Assembly (NCBI GenBank): GCA_017620435.1 | Contig: JAFZQL010000014.1 | Location: forward strand, 1-5,585 | Reading direction: 5' to 3' | Length of the DNA stretch: 5,585 nt | Source of the DNA: Erysipelotrichaceae bacterium | GTDB lineage: Bacteria; Bacillota_I; Bacilli_A; Erysipelotrichales; Erysipelotrichaceae | In this document: positions 4,905 through 5,585 of the stretch, one piece after another | How the letters are laid out: every line of letters begins with the position of its first letter | Position numbering within the stretch: position 1 is the stretch's first letter | Made by a program: the position numbers and the translations under genes | The notes under the pieces: generated by a model | The model's input: the letters and a program-made list of their open reading frames with translations, nothing else | What the model was told of the DNA's origin: nothing | Databases searched by the model: none

Positions 4905-5585
4905 ACTGGATCTAAGAAATGCCAAACTGAATGAGGAACTCTCATTGTGGCAAGATAGAGTGAATAAGGCGCATGCAGATCTGCAGGAGAGGACCGGAAA
5001 GGGCAGCGATTTTCTGGGCTGGGTGAAATGGCCGGAGAATTACGATAAAGAGGAATTTGCCCGTATTCTTGCTTTGAGAGACAGGATGAAGGGGAAATAT
5101 GATACAGTACTGGTCTGCGGCATCGGCGGTTCTTATCTTGGTGCCAGAGCGGCTCTGGAAATGATCAAGGGCCTTTATCCTGACGATGGGATCGAAGTGA
5201 TCTTCATCGGCAATACTTTCTCGCATACCTATCTTTCACAGGTACTGAATCACATCAAAGACAAGGAAGTCGTGCTGAACGTCATTTCCAAGTCCGGAAC
5301 AACGACAGAGACTTCCGTATCCTTCCGTATCTTTAAACAGTTCATGGAAGAGAAATACAAAGACGAAGCAAGTTCCAGGATATTCGCCACAACCGATAAG
5401 GCCAGAGGAACACTGAAAGAACTTGCCGACAAGGAAGGTTATGAAACGTTCGTGATTCCTGACGATATCGGAGGAAGATATTCGGTATTTACGGCAGTCG
5501 GACTGCTGCCGCTGGCTCTGGCCGGTGTTGACATCGAAGCGCTGATGAAAGGTTCACTGGATGCTTCAAAGGATCTGAATACGGC
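4897..5585 (+). CDS. pgi: Glucose-6-phosphate isomerase, N-terminal 229 residues (runs off window end)
   Basis: This cytoplasmic enzyme interconverts glucose 6-phosphate and fructose 6-phosphate in glycolysis and gluconeogenesis. The visible part is about half of the usual 430-450 residues of the Firmicutes-type enzyme. It carries the first SIS (sugar isomerase) domain: GIGGSYLGAR (75-84), the phosphate-binding SKSGTTTET (131-139), and the PGI signature DDIGGRYS (189-196) followed by VFTAVGLLPLAL. The N terminus (MIRLDLRNA) is short, as in Bacillus-type enzymes. The frame is open to the last base with no stop. The start at 4897 is set by the AAAGGAG site, and it overlaps the S1 stop codon (4902-4904) in another frame. 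It is probably co-transcribed from the promoter at 4503-4531, as no promoter or terminator is seen between the genes. Confidence 0.97.
   Translation, partial: MIRLDLRNAKLNEELSLWQDRVNKAHADLQERTGKGSDFLGWVKWPENYDKEEFARILALRDRMKGKYDTVLVCGIGGSYLGARAALEMIKGLYPDDGIEVIFIGNTFSHTYLSQVLNHIKDKEVVLNVISKSGTTTETSVSFRIFKQFMEEKYKDEASSRIFATTDKARGTLKELADKEGYETFVIPDDIGGRYSVFTAVGLLPLALAGVDIEALMKGSLDASKDLNT

Noticed and set aside
1..5585. A new multi-gene system, mobile element, CRISPR array or toxin-antitoxin pair
   Set aside because: Every substantial coding stretch matches a known housekeeping family, and no direct repeats, terminal inverted repeats or gene remnants were seen on either strand.

Overview
The window is ordinary chromosomal housekeeping DNA from a low-to-mid GC Gram-positive bacterium (Bacillota). 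The evidence is a tRNA-responsive T-box leader ahead of ileS, purine-rich Shine-Dalgarno sites, TATAAT-type promoters, a GSP13/YugI-like S1 protein and a Firmicutes-type glucose-6-phosphate isomerase. A lineage such as Erysipelotrichia would fit the stand-alone NifU-domain protein and the base composition, but that is only a guess from overall resemblance. There are no mobile elements, CRISPR arrays, rRNA or tRNA genes, or obvious foreign genes.

Layout. Positions 1-152 hold the 3' part of an isoleucine T-box riboswitch: part of Stem I, an ATC specifier codon, a second hairpin, and the mutually exclusive antiterminator and terminator. It controls ileS (174-2903, +), which is complete. A perfect 10-bp hairpin terminator ends that unit. 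Next is a self-contained unit (promoter 2948-2977; CDS 2985-4172, +) encoding an RlmI/RlmK-like SAM-dependent rRNA methyltransferase. A small convergent gene (4196-4432, -) encodes a 78-residue NifU C-terminal-domain protein, a likely Fe-S carrier. A divergent intergenic region of about 106 bp carries promoters for both directions. Rightward from it runs an operon of an S1-domain RNA-binding protein (4539-4904, +) and glucose-6-phosphate isomerase (pgi, from 4897, running off the window end). These two genes overlap by 8 bp.

How the genes relate. Three products serve translation: tRNA-Ile charging, rRNA modification, and an S1 protein of a ribosome-associated family. The Fe-S protein and pgi are core metabolism. 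The pairing of the S1 gene with pgi recalls the yugI-pgi neighbourhood of Bacillus subtilis.

Most notable point. Two of the promoters place a perfect TATAAT directly against the reading frame, so the first in-frame ATG overlaps the -10 box itself. In both cases another start codon (ATG at 2985, GTG at 4539) lies exactly 7 nt after TATAAT, about where transcription should begin, and neither has a Shine-Dalgarno sequence. This points to leaderless mRNAs. IleRS also carries unusual versions of both class I signature motifs (HAGT and AMHKS). I see no new multi-gene system here.
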